A DNA stretch of 64,000 nt from Straminergon stramineum (GCA_963920665.1 OY987267.1:26722001-26786000); one strand, 5' to 3'. Shown: positions 12,423-26,040, numbered from the stretch's first letter. Numbers and translations: made by a program. The notes: generated by a model from the letters alone, not told the origin.

Positions 12423-15150
12423 GGCGCCCAACTCAACTGAACTTGCTTCATGTTGGTTTCATCCATCGGCCTCCAGAGGGGGCTGCGTCCCGTCTTCAGG
12501 CTTCAGATTCAATAATTTGGATGTCGTCCTGGGGGGGCTTTGCCGGGGGTGCCGAAAGCTTAAGACCGTAAGGTAGGAACACCTAAAATGGACACTTGTT
12601 AGAGATGACGTGATCGTGAGGGTCTCTGCAGAAAAAAAATGTTGTCTACCGGGTTGGAAATGGTTTAGGAAACCAACAAAATTGGTTTTGTATTTTTTCA
12701 AGCTTGTATGAATATTATACAAATATTTGAAAACAACTTCGTAGATGCACCTATTGTGGACACTAGACTAACACCAAAGCGGGCACGGAAACACCCAAAA
12801 GGGACACACTCTAAACTTGAATCAAGTGCGGGTGATTGGCTACTTCTTGAAAGACTAACAACTTCTAGGAACCCCACTTGTCTACTTTGGGTCCACAAGC
12901 CCTTAGATTTAGGTTGTTTTTTAGGTGTCCGTGAACAACTCCTATTTCATTTGGGTGCTTCTACCTTAGTTGTAGGGCAGGCTAGAAGAGGCAAAAAATA
13001 ATTCTAAGAATAGATGTCAAAATTTCAAGGAAATTTGGTTGGCTATTTTTTTGAATTATATCAATGGTCAAAATTTTCATTCAACTACTGGAGAGAATTT
13101 GGAGTTCCTATTATGTGACTATGTGAATGCAACTCTTGGAGTGTGCACACATCAAATCCTAATTCGGTGATGCATGTGAGAAACAATAGAAGCCCAACTA
13201 TAAGATAGTTTCATGGACAAACAAGACCATTTCATAGCACAAAGGCGTGAATTGGGGGCCGGACTAGAGATAGAAGGCAAGATTGGATAACAACCACCTA
13301 TGAAAAATTGAAAAGAAGTGAGTTTGGTGCACCAACAAATGTTTCTGGAGCTCTTTTAGAAGCTATAATTGTGGTGAGTGTGTAGACTTTAGAATCTCCA
13401 AGTAGGCTTTTGATTTGTTAGGATCGCAAGTTGGCATTGTAGTTCCATTTCAGTAGCATAAATGATGTTGTTTTCCAAACCATTTTGAAATTAGCACTTT
13501 GTTTGAGCAATTTGGTAGTTTTGGAAGCCTTTTTCAAACGTGTGTGATGTGTGCCAATTTAGACATTTAAGACTAGGCAATCGAAGTTGTTTTTCACCCA
13601 CTTTTGAGATGAGTATTGGATGTGTTTTGTTTTTTGTTTTTGTTGTCTTGAAATCAAATGCCATTTGTGGATTTATGTGTGTGTGTGTATTCAAATTAGT
13701 GGCGTGATGAGTGCTTGTGATTGTATTTGTATATGCCTTTATTCATTGTTGTGTATCTTAATTGGAAGTTAGTGTTTAAAATTAGTGTTTGTGTGTAAGT
13801 TTAATTGTATCCCAAATTGTGTGTGGATACTATTGTGTTATTGTAGGCAAACTAGTTGGAAATTTTTATGATGATTAATAGTATATTCCCACATTTGTGA
13901 TGTGGAGACTAATTGAGAATCATCTTGATTCCAAAGTTGTTGCAACAAGAGTGTGTATGTTAAATCAACTAGAGGTTCTATTTGCAAAGTGCTTGAGAGA
14001 TTACTGAATAGGAAATTTATTTGTATGGATGTTTGATGAATTGTAGGATCATTTGTGAGTGTGGAATTGATGGTCATATTTGTGTACTAGCAAGTAATTA
14101 AATGAATGGAGGAAAGTTGAGGATATTGTTTATGATATTGGTGATAATCTTAATTGGAATATGAGTACATCAATTGGAAGTAAGTATGAAGGGGATGATG
14201 AGAGAGAAATAATAATTCAAAACGTGGTACAATAAATGCCATTTTTGTCATGTAAGAAGAGATTCCAAGTTGACATGTGATTTAGTGAGTGCTCGTGGTA
14301 TATGTTCCCAATTGGCATGGCATGTACTAAGTTATTGATTGTCCAATTGCAAGATAAACAACTCACTGTCTTGGTTGAAAGAAAAATGACAATAAGTTGT
14401 GTAGAAAGAAAATTAAACAAACCAAGTTAGAGAGAGTGATGTTCCCAAATGTGGAGAAGGAAAGAGAGTAGAAATAAATTAGGAGTGGATTCTTAATTTT
14501 GGTGGCTTGCAAGAGTGGAGGGATAAATTTTGGAAAAAGATAAATTGAAAAGGAATATGTTTTACCTAGTTGTAAAGGATTCTTAAAGTTGTTTGGAGTC
14601 CTTTCTTGTTTGGAATCCCAAATAGTGAATCTACTCACTATAGTTTCCTTGATCAAATACTTTCCTAAGATTTAGATTTCTAAATTGAATATTATAGAAT
14701 CTTACTATAAATTCAACAAAAGTTTCTTATAATGTATTAACTGGACATTGAAGGGAATAAGTTATGAGTTTTCTAACATGTACTCTTAAGTTTACAATTC
14801 ATGTTTGAACTTTGTACATCTTCAAAATTAACATTCTTGTAATCTAACAATTTGCATTTCTCAACAAAACCCAATACTATAGTATAGGGGTTCAAAATCC
14901 AAGCAATGATCAAATACTCTAATGCATTGTGACTAAAGTCACTTTTTGAAATAGATGTACTTTACAAACCAAATTCTAATGGAAAATATTAGAAAAATAA
15001 CCCATTGGTTTTTAGGAAAAGGTATCACTTTGTTATTCAATTACTAATTTTTGTCTAGTACATATGGATGCAATAAACAAACTTGTTGTCCCTGTCTTAT
15101 CCTAGTATGGAGGTCAATAAGGAGTATGGTTATAGCAAGGATAAACTAGA
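12423..15150. other. AT-rich spacer, no gene recognised
   Basis: This stretch holds only short open frames, such as 12708-13001 (plus, 97 codons, no recognisable domain) and 14656-14363 (minus). Several GT-rich patches occur (for example near 13678-13690). No protein motif, LTR pair or inverted terminal repeat was found. Confidence 0.45.
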
Positions 15151-15156
15151 TGTTTA

Positions 15157-16232
15157 GCTTTAAGCACAATAGCATTCATTTCCTATTGCATTTACTTTAA
15201 GCATAGGCTCACATAATTTGCTTAAGTGTCACTCAATTCATTGAACAAACCACTGTTAGTATTTTCAATTTCATTTAGACCATTACAGTCTTAATATTGT
15301 TTTATAGCATACTTTGTTTTAATTTGCTTTAAGAAACTACTCAATATACTCCTTCAATAATCATCTTTAGAATTCACCTACACTCTACACATTTGCTTGT
15401 AGCCTTATTATACTAATTTGCTTAAAGCCATTCTATCTAAACAATTGCTTTAAGCTTACAATCACAAGACTAGAAAATTTTGTGACTCTCTTACATATTC
15501 CACAGTCATCAATTTAGATTCAAACATTGGAACATTAATAGAGCTTCAAACTATTAACTTAAAATTCACTTATCCAATCCTTGGATACACTCACAATTTC
15601 TTACATCACCCAATCTTGGGGATTTTCACATACAACCATAAGGATTATTCACTCAATAAATAATTCTCTCTTTCAATTACAACATGCTTTAAGTCATTAA
15701 ACAATCTCCATCAATATAACTTCCAAACTCACTTACAACACACAGAGGACATTAATTTGAATGACATGCACTACTCACAAATCTACTTTAAGCAAAATCA
15801 TCATACACAACGCTCAAAACCTTCATAGATTGGTACAACCATTCAATAGAAATTCTCATAGCCATTTGCTTAAAGCTTCCTTGTTCTCACTCAAACAACT
15901 AGTTTGAGCCTTAGTAAGATTACACATTGCTTCAAGCTTATACAAACAATTAAAATGATTTAATCAACCACTCACACACAAATAATTGCTTTAAGCACAA
16001 AAAATAATAATTCCTCTCACTAGCTAGGAAAATTTCCCTCATTCATACACACAATGATGCCCAATCATTGGGACTTAAACACAATTTAAAATATATGCCT
16101 AAAGTTTCTTGTTGTACGAAGATTATCAACAAAATCACACAAATGTTTCAAAAACTCATACACACACTAGAAAAAAAAGAAGAGAGAAAGAAAGAAAATG
16201 AGAGTGAAATCACTTGTCAATGTGGCTTAAGC
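15157..16232. repeat. dispersed GCTTTAAGC / GCTTAAAGC motif cluster
   Basis: A near-palindromic motif, GCTTTAAGC or its complement GCTTAAAGC, often preceded by TT, recurs about a dozen times in roughly 1.1 kb. Approximate positions are 15157, 15194, 15218, 15322, 15418, 15443, 15687, 15786, 15870, 15932, 15987 and 16224. Some copies vary by a base (ACTTTAAGC, GCTTCAAGC, GCTTAAG). Spacing is irregular, so it is not a simple tandem satellite. Both orientations occur. This resembles subterminal motif clusters of DNA transposons, but no terminal repeats were paired with it. Confidence 0.5.
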
Positions 16233-16504
16233 AACTATCCAGATCCTCTCCAGTCTAACCGTTAGAATTCACCCATTGTTCACTTGAAATCCCATAGCAA
16301 TTCCTCAAATCACTTGGCATTTTATCACCTATTACCATGTATTCCTAAAGCCATAGATAAAATGATCTCCATTCACACCTCAAAACAAAATTAAAAATTT
16401 AATTATATAATTTGGTACCTTGAGTCATCATTCTAGGCAAGAATCTAATTGTTTTAGGTTAACAACAATTTTGTAGTTACCTACATGTGCAAGTAGAAAC
16501 CAAT

Positions 16505-16708
16505 ATGCCACATTTAACTACTTTTGAACTATTCAATGAATTTTGGACTAAACATCAGGAAATCTCAAAATAACAATATCCGGAGATCTCCAAATGTTTA
16601 TATGGATCTCCCAATGTTTTGGATTATCCCTTGATGACCATTTTTTTTTCCTAATGACCACTATTAATTTTAGACTTTCGAAAGTCTAGAAGTGGTTAAA
16701 TGTGGCAT
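16505..16708. mobile_element. 204-bp MITE with ATGCCACATTTAAC inverted ends
   Basis: The left end ATGCCACATTTAAC..ACTT (16505-16525) matches the reverse complement of the right end (16688-16708) at about 19 of 21 bases. Both sides carry CAAT (16501-16504 and 16709-16712), a likely target-site duplication. The interior is non-coding and includes a short palindrome around GACTTTCGAAAGTC (16673-16686). Superfamily is not assigned from a 4-bp duplication. Confidence 0.7.
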
Positions 16709-16712
16709 CAAT

Positions 16713-19555
16713 GAGAAGTTTGGAACTACAATGAAAGGTTTGATTTGGACTTTTAGGCTATAGAAACCCTTTCCAAGGGTGATGGCTCAAAATTAATGTA
16801 ACATAGAGCTTGCTTGGATTTGCCTATGTTTGTCGAAGGTGAGCTCACGTGGATTGCATCAACGTGCAACTCTAAATACATTTTAAATCCCACTCACATG
16901 AGTGCGTTTTTATTTTGATGTCTAAGAAATTTATACTTCATTCCACCAATGTGATGCATTGATTAAAGTAGGATGCTCTAAAACTCCCTTTGCTCTCAAA
17001 AAGTCTTTTGACCCTCAAATACATGTTGTAATTTTCAATGTATTAGTTGTAACAATTTTAGGTTATGTATACTTTTAGAGAACCCCCAATGATTCCAACT
17101 TCAAAATAACATAACTAATTCAATAAGAGATTGAAGAAATTAAAGGAATCAAAGTATATTAGGTGCATCTTCAAATTGTCTTTAAAGAAAAATTGGACGA
17201 AAAATGTTATAAAGTGTATAATCCCTTTGAAAATCCTAAACCTAAGCTTCAAGATTCTTGATTCCTCCCCCCCCCCCCATTTGTAAAGAACAACACATTA
17301 CAAATAATTGAAGTGAAAACCAATATTATGTTTTTTCCTTGACTTTTCTCTTACCTATCTTTTTTTTTCCTTCTCTTAGACTTTTTCCTCAACTATTTTT
17401 TTTCTTTGACTTTGTCCCGACTATTTTTTCTTTCTCCTTTGACTTTTCTCTCAACTTTTGTCAACTTTTATCAATGCTTCAAAAACATTAAGAAGTCCTA
17501 GCAAAATAACTTGCAAAATCCTTGTTCAACTTCAAAATTTGAAAACTTGAAAACTCCATAACCTTTTGGTAGTTTGGCAATTCTCGACAATTTTGTTGTT
17601 TTTGGCAAGCTCTAACTATTATTGGCACTCTCAATAATTATGTATAAGCTTTAAGAAAAGTTTTTACAAAAACTTTCAACACAATTCCAACAACTTAGCA
17701 ACTCTTATGGTTTTTATTTTTATTTTTTTACTTTTTTATTTTTGAATCACATGGACAATTTCCATATTTGCACTTTTTTTCAAAACAACTTATAAGTTGC
17801 AATTTTTATTTGTTTTCCTTGGAACTAGTTGCAAACCAAGGCTTATATTGAAATGCTAGTGTCAACCCTTTATTAGAACTCTTTTTTAGCTATCCAATTA
17901 AATCAAGCTCTTTTTGAAGTTGTCACCCCAAATTTGCAACAAAACAACAAAATTGGGAATTTTCTTAGTTCAAAGTTGAATAAAGCCCCAACATCATGGA
18001 GGCTTTTATAATGGGAATTAGTGAAAAAGAAGAAAGAACACTTTTTTTAAATGCAATATAGAAAGATAAAATTTCATTATTAGGTTAGGGGTATAAAATA
18101 CAAACTATTATTTGACAAAGACCATTATTTTTCCACATCAAGGCTTTAGAGGGAATTCTCACAGAATTAGAATCTCCATGTAAGGAGATCTTGTAAAAAA
18201 TTAAAAAACACAAGATGATACATCATTCTAAAGAATTCCAACTATTGGCACTTTTGAGTATTTTAAAAAGAAACTTTAAGAAATAAGAATGTTAGTAAAC
18301 CCTACAACATTAGATAAGAAGAAGGGCGGCAAGACTTCAAGGGACCCCATATCCTTTAAAGGATGCACCTAGAATGCTATAAAATGGATCAAAAGTGCTC
18401 AAAATACCATGGAATTGATACAAATTGGCCAAATCGGCCCAAAAACCAAGCAATGAAACAAATGACAAGGTACAACATTTAAAAAGTGTAGTTTGGCGAT
18501 AGAAAAAGAGGCCTTTAATACTTTGCCTCAAGCCTTCCCCCCTACTTAACCTCAATTTTTTTAGAGTTTAACTACTAATTACTTTAAAAAGTCAAATTTA
18601 TTATTGGACTAGACTCTAATTTTTGGAGAAAAGCTCCAAATGCCAAATGGATTGTGCCATTGGCTTCATAAGGCCGAAGTTAGCACCCATTGGCCCCATA
18701 TCCCTATTCCGAGGTCATTTGGACTTGTAAAAATCATTGAATTGTCAAAATATTTAAGAACGATAAAATCCCCAATGAAGGAATTTATATTTTTCAAGAA
18801 TTTTGACTGGCTTTGTGTGTTCAAAGAGGTTGTTAGAGTAAGAAAAGACTCCTCTTTGGTTTCATTTGAATGTGTTATACTCATTTGCTCTGGTCAATGT
18901 CTCAAATTCATTTAAAATATGCCAAAATCATTGGGATTGTTTGTGCAAATACTTTTCGATGCTGGAATGCCTTGAAACATGTGGAATTTATAACTAGCAC
19001 CTATACTACTAAAAACTCTACCCTAATTTTTAGTGGAATTTTATTTCAACCTAGGTAATTTTAAAGATTTTACCAAAGTCAATTATAGCAATTGACTTTT
19101 CATAAAACTAACTTTTGTAATTTAGAAAAATACAAAACTTTATATGCAACCTCTAGAAGATCCTATACACTAAGTGCAAACCCATATTCTTATTCTACAC
19201 TTTTTAGAAGAAGATTTGTTTGTTGTTACCTCCTATCATATCCAATGGATTTAGATTCTTTAAATTCATGTACAATCTTCATGAACTAATTGTGCCATTA
19301 GGCTTCTAGCATATTTTTATTTGAAATACCTCTTTTAGACTTCATGTGTCTTTTGTAATATCTATTGAGTTTGGATTTGCAAAATTAACTTTCTTCTTTC
19401 TATTTTTCTTTCAAAAGGACTAGTAACTTTAATTTTGTCTATTATGAGTGTTTCTAAACCTAGAAGGAATTCATAGATATGAAATACTAATTCTAATTTT
19501 AGCCTGGCCTTGACGCATGCATTGTAGATTTAGGTCTTGGTTGTAATTTGGAAAG
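16713..19555. other. AT-rich spacer with low-complexity tracts
   Basis: No gene or paired element ends were recognised. It contains a C homopolymer near 17268-17278 followed by T-rich, TTTGACTTT-containing low-complexity sequence (17330-17470) and long T runs near 17700-17800. Open frames are short and lack domains. Confidence 0.45.
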
Positions 19556-19559
19556 GATA

Positions 19560-20780
19560 TTTTGTGATTGATCCTACAAACTAGATCTATGCTATTTTTT
19601 TGTCTTTTGGATGACTTCACCGGAGATTGTAGGATGGAAGAAAGCCCTTTTTTCTTCCAATGTATTTTTCAAAAGTTGCTTGAGGACGTTCTAATGAATA
19701 GTATTGCAAATTCCTTCAATATAATATTATTGATTTTTCTAAAGAAGAAGATGCTTAATCCATAGATCCTCCTTGTAGTGTATTTTGTCCATTTCTTGCT
19801 ATTTATGCTTGATGTGAATATTAGCCATAAAGATGATATTTTTTGAATTTGAGTTCAATTGATGAAATGAAACCTATCAAGTTTAGTTTCTACTCCAATT
19901 GGAAATCTTGAAAAATTCATAAATTTCAATATCTTTTAGCAATATGAATATCGGGCCTATAATATGGTTTGTTGATTTTCTAAATTTTGAGCAACATGGT
20001 AACTTTGATTTACACCAAGATGTTATGCACTATAATATACATCTATGGTGAAAATTTTAGAGTTTTTAAGTATATTTTGTATTTGATATATATATTTTGT
20101 GTCTATACCATGAATTAGGTTGTTTGTTTGTTTTATTTGCTTGTTGATATGTTGAAGTCTAAAAAACCACAAGAGCCCCCACCTACATTTCATGATACTG
20201 TTAGAAAGCTCTCTTTGGGAAGGGTGTTAGGACTTTGTTTTGTGGTGTTTGGACTTAAAGTGTCAAAATTATGGTTTTTTGAATTATTTTTGAATTATAA
20301 AAATTGAATTAAATTACTACATATCTTTTATATTGGAAAAACCATAACTTTCACATTGTATGTCCAAATGTCACCAAACAAAGCCCTTGCGCTCCTTCAT
20401 GCACAAAGCTTTCTATTCATATTAAAAAATGCCACTTTTGACATTGCAACAAGCCTTTGCACTCTTTTGTGCATTAAAAAATTAGATTTTTTTTTCCTAT
20501 TGTTTTGATTGTGGCAACAGTAGAAGGCACACTAGTTTAATATGAATTTTCTTCATTTTTTTCTTACGAAATTCACAATAATTTCCAATTTTCTTCAAAA
20601 AAATTGAAAATTTTATAACTTGTATTAGACATAGGATTCATCTTTGTAAAAGAAGTATAATTTTTTTTCATTCATACCTAGTTGCAAATTGGTAGTAAAC
20701 AAAGAGATGGACAATGAGGCTTGAAATCTATGGTCATGGGCCCGTCCTTCTTGGGTCAACCCATAAATGTCGACACAGAC
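19560..20780. repeat. diverged interspersed repeat, copy A
   Basis: This stretch aligns by eye with parts of 31690-34190. Shared landmarks are TAGGATGGAA (near 19631 and 32047), AGTATTGCAAA, CTTGTAGTGT (near 19772 and 33631), a block beginning at CATTTCTTGCTAT, GGTTTGTTGATTTTCTAA and ACATAGGATT. Copy A lacks the TTAA elements that interrupt copy B. No coding capacity is evident, and the termini were not defined. Confidence 0.6.
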
Positions 20781-21580
20781 ATTTAGTGTCCAATAGTTGA
20801 CAGAATATCTTTCTATGTAGGACAAAAAAGCAACTATTCATCCTCAGAATTTTGTGTCGAAAGGAGAGATCTTCTACATCAGTTTGACCTCCAATATGTA
20901 TTTTATTTATTTTTTTGAATGTAGATGATGTCACACGGTTCCATAAACAAAAGGATGATTTCCACGGTCACCAGTCCGTCCTTTAAGGGGTAATGTACGG
21001 TAACGGGTCGATGTATAGACTCCAAACCTAGACGCCAGTCGTCCTAGTCCAAGGCTCAGGTTTAGGGTTGGTCGAGGTTCGACTATTGCTTTCCACCTCT
21101 CCTTCGGATGGCGGCCCTGTCTCTGAGTATGTAATTGAGGAACGCCGGCTAATGGTTCCCAAATTAACTTAGCGTGGGTATTGCAGTGAGATGCGCACTC
21201 GTACAATTTAGTTGAAGTTCACGTTTTCCAGGATTGCGTTGTGTTTGTGCCATGGAGACCTCGATTCTGCATCCCCTTTTGGATTTGTTTTGGACAGGTT
21301 GATCAGCAGCATTGTTGCGGTCGTTACAACTTTCGGCTGGTTCTGTTCTCAAGGGATTGGCTCGCGCCTCACTAGGTAATCGCTAGCGGACTTCACAATG
21401 TTATTGAAGTAGCTGTGTGAATCAGCCTTTTCTTATCTATTCAGGTTGTTATCTGATGTCGTCGTTTTGTACTGTGAGTTCCTGTGATTGTTGAGCATTG
21501 CTTTGCCCCCTTGTAGAAATCCTACGTATTGTATTCATGCTCGTTTCTGCTCAATCAAGTCAATCAGGGTGATTGGATCC

Positions 21581-21597
21581 TTAGGGTTTAGGGTTTA
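21581..21597 (+). promoter_or_regulatory. telo-box pair upstream of the RRM/CCHC gene
   Basis: TTAGGGTTTAGGGTTTA contains two overlapping AAACCCTAA-type telo-boxes on the opposite strand, about 95 bp before the start codon at 21691. In plants, telo-boxes are known in promoters of ribosome-biogenesis and translation genes. Its place here agrees with a nucleolar or RNA-related role for the downstream gene. Confidence 0.6.
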
Positions 21598-21690
21598 AGA
21601 ACTGGGTCGATCTTTGGTCTTTTTGTTGTATGCTCAAGTGCATATCTGTGACGACCATTCTTGGTGTGTCAGGTGAGTAGCCACGTTACG

Positions 21691-24223
21691 ATGGTTCTCT
21701 CGAATACCAAGTTGAAAAGAAAGAAGCGCGAGGAAACCGCAGCAGCGGCTGGGTTGGTTCCCCCACCTGACAGCAATGCTACATCTTCTTTAGCGAATGA
21801 TGTGAAGGGTGACAGTCCAGGAGTTCTTTCCGCGAAGAAGAAGAACAGACGGCAGAAATTGAATGGAGCTGCAAATCATGGTGCGGCTGGTAGTGTTCCT
21901 GTGGACGTTCCAGACAACAACTCAATTCCGGAGGGGGGAGAGGTGTTAGATGTGTTGCCGATGCTGAAGTCTAAGAAGAAACGGAAGATAGCCTCAGACG
22001 TTGCATTAGCACATGTGACCCCCACGGAGGTTGATGTCGGGAAGACTTTAGATTCTCCTGAAGGTGTAGGGAATTTTGGTGAGATCGGTAGTGCTGGCGC
22101 AGATCCCGAGGCTCTCCCCGTGCAGGAGGGAGCGCTCAAAACGAAGAACCGGAAGAAGCCTCGATGGGAAGTAGATGAGAATGGAAAGAAAGTAAAGCCC
22201 CAGAAAGTTGGAGGCGAAGGTAAAGGACCTTCCAATGGCGATGTGACTGCTATATCTTCCGACAAGGGAACTGAAATTGGAGACGTTCCCAACGGCATAG
22301 TAGAGAAAGACGGTGACACAGCTGCTGCTGAGAACGATGGCGACCGAATTCATCAAGGGGATGAACCATGGTTGCAAAGTAAAAGGAGTAAAAAGAAAAA
22401 GAAACTAACCGATAGATGGGGGAAGAAACTCAGCGATGCAGAAGCTGTCGGTGATGACCTCAGTGCCAATCAGGAAGCCTCTCGACTTGATTCCAGGTAG
22501 GGAGTTCGTCTTTTTAGCCTGCCTCGTGAGAACTCGTTCTTTCTAATTTTTTCTTGATAATGGCCATTACTACAGGCAGAACGTAATACCTTCTACCCTG
22601 GTGATTTTTCTTTTTGCTGTGAATCTACAATAGGAAAATGTCTGGCGAAGGTTTCTGATCCTAACATATTTTATATTGCAGCACGGAGGAAAAGGTGGAC
22701 CCCAAAAAAATAATGGTTGGGGGAATGCCATATTATATTTCCGAAGACGATATACACGAGTACTTCCAAGAATGTGGTACCATTGCGGAGCTAGATTGCA
22801 TGACTTTCCCGGACACTGGGAAGTTCAAAGGAATTGCGTTCATCACTTTCCGGGTAAATTCTCGGAACTCTGCTTCCTATTAGATTAATACTGATTCATT
22901 CTCAGGCTTAAGAGTCGTCTGCATCTAGATGTTCATTGAGATGAGGGAAGCATGCATATGATGTTTATTATATAGGAAGAACAGATGTCTGTTTTACAGT
23001 CACATGCTGTGAAGAGACAATGACTGATGCATGCAATGACGACAGTAGATTTGATTTCCGATTTCTGTGTTTTCCTCTATTGAATTCTGCAGGAAATAAT
23101 GTCATATCGTAACATGCAAATGATGGTATATTATAGGAAGAACAGATGACTGCTTCTTGCATTCAAATGCTGTTGACACGATAATTGCTGATGCATTTGT
23201 TAGGTCCGGAGGAAATTCTGTTTGAGTTCAAGGTTTTAATTGTCATTGGAGCAGATGCTCTGGACATAGTTCAGTTTCCTTGTTTAGATTGAAAAGGCAT
23301 GCAAGGGATGACTTATCATACCATCTGAGAACAGAATTTATCATTTTCTGATAGATCTGCGTGTTCCACACTTCCATGACTCTGATGCTCGCCTTCTTCA
23401 TTATTGCATGGCGGCCATGGGTATTTGACTGAAGAATAACGTTTTCTTATTGTCAATGCATGTGCACTGCTACTACCTTTTTCGTCTCTTTTAAACTATC
23501 CTCTGGATATAGGGACTTTTCTCGTTGGTGTGGAGTAATTATATCATTATATTATTCTTGATCAATTTTTATGTATTCTGACTAGGATGCTCGCCTTATT
23601 TTAATTTGCAGACGGAAGAGGCTGCGAAGAGAGCACTAGCACTCGATGGTGCTGACATGTAAGCTGCCTCAAGATTTGAGTTGTTTCCTTGTTTTTTCGC
23701 AATGGATGATGCATGTGGATTCGTTTCTGGTTTCGAGTGCATTTTTCACTGTTTTCTCGCATAAATATTTTGGTACACTTGCAGGGGAGGCCGATTTTTG
23801 AAGATTGAGGTTTGCAAAATCAGACCCAGAGAGCCTGCAAAGAAGGATGCGTACAAGGAGCCTCCTAAGAAATTTGAAGGCTGCTTGTCTGCCTACATAG
23901 GAAATTTATCTTGGGACATAACTGAGAAAGAATTACGGAAATTTTTCAAAGGATGTAAAATAGATTCGATTAGGTTTGCAGTGAATAAAGAGACAGGGGA
24001 ATTTCGAGGATTTGGCCATGTAGATTTTACGGACGATGAGTCGTTGGAAGCTGCAATGAAACTGGATCAGATGTTGGTTCTTGACAGGCCCTTAAAAATA
24101 GCATATTCCGTACCTCCGAAATTCAAACCTGCAGAGGGTAAACCTAGTCAACCAGGCGATAGAAAGAAGGGATGTTTCACCTGTGGGGAGGAAGGACATA
24201 TGTCCTACAACTGCCCGAAGTAA
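21691..24223 (+). CDS. two-RRM, CCHC zinc-knuckle RNA-binding protein (PHIP1-like)
   Basis: Four exons (21691-22496, 22682-22853, 23612-23658, 23785-24223) join in frame to 487 aa. ATG 21691 (MVLSNTKLKRKKREE) is the first in-frame ATG. Residues 1-268 are disordered, Lys-rich and hold several basic clusters of nuclear/nucleolar type (KRKKRE, KKKNRRQK, KSKKKRK, RSKKKKK). RRM1 starts near residue 279 (KIMVGGMPYYI .. GIAFITF) and is split across three exons. RRM2 follows (AYIGNLSWDI .. GFGHVDF). One CCHC knuckle ends the protein (Cys472, Cys475, His480, Cys485). The order matches Arabidopsis PHIP1, a phragmoplastin-interacting, RNA-binding protein; nucleolin-like proteins are the alternative. PHIP1 of Arabidopsis is longer, and only one knuckle is seen here. 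Function in cell-plate mRNA transport is inference. Confidence 0.88.
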
Positions 24224-24309
24224 TGGTGAAGTAGTCAGTGGAAGTCAGTTGCGTAGAACGGTGCGTGTAACACTAAACAAGAACATGTGTTGATGTTTTG
24301 CACTGTGGT

Positions 24310-26036
24310 TCACACTAGAAAATTGTTAGCAAGGCCGTTATCCATTTTTGCAAGGCAATCACATATTTTAGGAAAATATATATGCCGTGCATCCCAATCA
24401 CTATTGTAGACAGTGTTCACTTCATGTAAAATTATGGAATGTTCACCTGTAGAACGGAAAAGCATTGCGTGGAATTTAATTCTGTAGGTGTCTGGTAGAG
24501 GCGCTTCCTGTGTTATGACTTGAACACTGAGTATCTCCCTCACTGCTTAGACTAGGTTCATTTTCTCTTCAGCAATCACCCTCATCTGCAATTGCCTTGA
24601 ATTCAAAAGTTTGTTTCCTAGAGTGTCCACCCATACAAAACACCTTAACCCTTTAAGGACCGTGGTTTTGGGGGTTGGGCAACCCACGTTTGTTGCCGAA
24701 CGAAAAGGTTAAATTTACAACACATCAGTGGTTTAAAACAAAGACCTGATTGTACATAAGCATTGTGTGCATAGACCAATTCACAAACATGTGTATCTTT
24801 CTCATTTATGCTAATCTGCAAAAATTGCTGAATATACAGCTACTTTTATGTTAGTATATTGAATCCCATTTGCACAGACAAGCACGGAATAGGTTGATTC
24901 CTGTTCCAGTAGATGTGGTTCGTAAATCCCCACAACTGTTCCCTTTGGTCCTTCCCCGGGGTTTTCACCAAACTCTGCCCACCGAGCAGAAATTATCCAG
25001 ATCAACCGCAATATGATCGACCAGTCCTTGAAGGGTTGAAGGGACATAAGTAGGTGCCTCTACTTTCCACCTCTAGCACACTTTTGCATATTTGATTATC
25101 AATATATTGATAATGGTAAAATAAATTTTAAAATATTGTTGAAAACTTACAATATGTTCACAATTGAAATAATCGAAAATCATCAAACTCGACAGAAATA
25201 TATTCTGTATCCGAAAACTGTGTCCTTACATTGTTTGATTCGATATTCTACTTCTTTGCAGGGTCAATTCACATCAATGTTGAGGTGAATAACCGAATTT
25301 GGAAACTAAGCGTTAAATATAGTTACGACTGTTAGAGTGATATATTTTTTTTAAGAAAATGGGGACAATTATAAGCAGATTCTAACACAACTAAGCATGC
25401 TTATTATGAAGTCTGCATGCAAAAGCTAAAAATACCCAAATTTTTTTGAGAACTGAAAACAAACAAAAGCTCTGAAGAGATCTGCTATTGCTGTGCAAAA
25501 TTCAAAATGTACTCATCTTCCAAAATTGTCACAGTTGGTGTCCATGTAGGATACTTATTTCAATCATGGGTAGTGACCTCTATGAATTTCGTACGCTTCA
25601 TCAACAACAGCAAACTCGGGACAAAGTTGAGAAGCAGCAGCACATGAATCGAGAGCAGTAACTTATTCGAGGAGAAAAAGTCAACATCAAGTATCAAACT
25701 GAGTTTACCTTATCCTTTGAATGCCGCCAATGGTCAGATCAACTTCTCAGCGTTCAATCCATGCCCCGCATGCATACAACGGGGGTTTACAAAGACTCAT
25801 TCACGCTGGCCTCCAAAAGTCCAGAATTCTTCTCCAAGCATAAGTCTTGACGGATTTCTCAGCTTTCAACCAGTCGGCTTCTGTTCACACCTTAAATTAC
25901 GTACCCAACCTGATTCCTTGGGCGAAGATACAGAGCCAACGCTAAATAGATTTATTGTGCAAACTAATTGCCGCAACTGACTCCCAGTGCACGAGTTCTA
26001 GATTGAATGCAACTCAACACAGAAAATAAACTAGCA
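24310..26036. other. spacer downstream of the RRM gene
   Basis: No gene recognised. At 24650-24713 a short segment begins TTAACCCTTTAAGGACC and ends AAGGTTAA, and contains a GGTTGGGCAACCC hairpin. It resembles the ends of the TTAA elements elsewhere in the window but is too short and mismatched to call. Open frames here are short (for example 25717-25980, plus) and lack domains. Confidence 0.4.
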
Positions 26037-26040
26037 TTAA

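Noticed and set aside
24650..24713. Short TTAA-bounded segment with CCCTTTAAGGACC end
   Set aside because: Only 64 bp, inverted ends mismatch, and the inner hairpin may be incidental; not called as an element.
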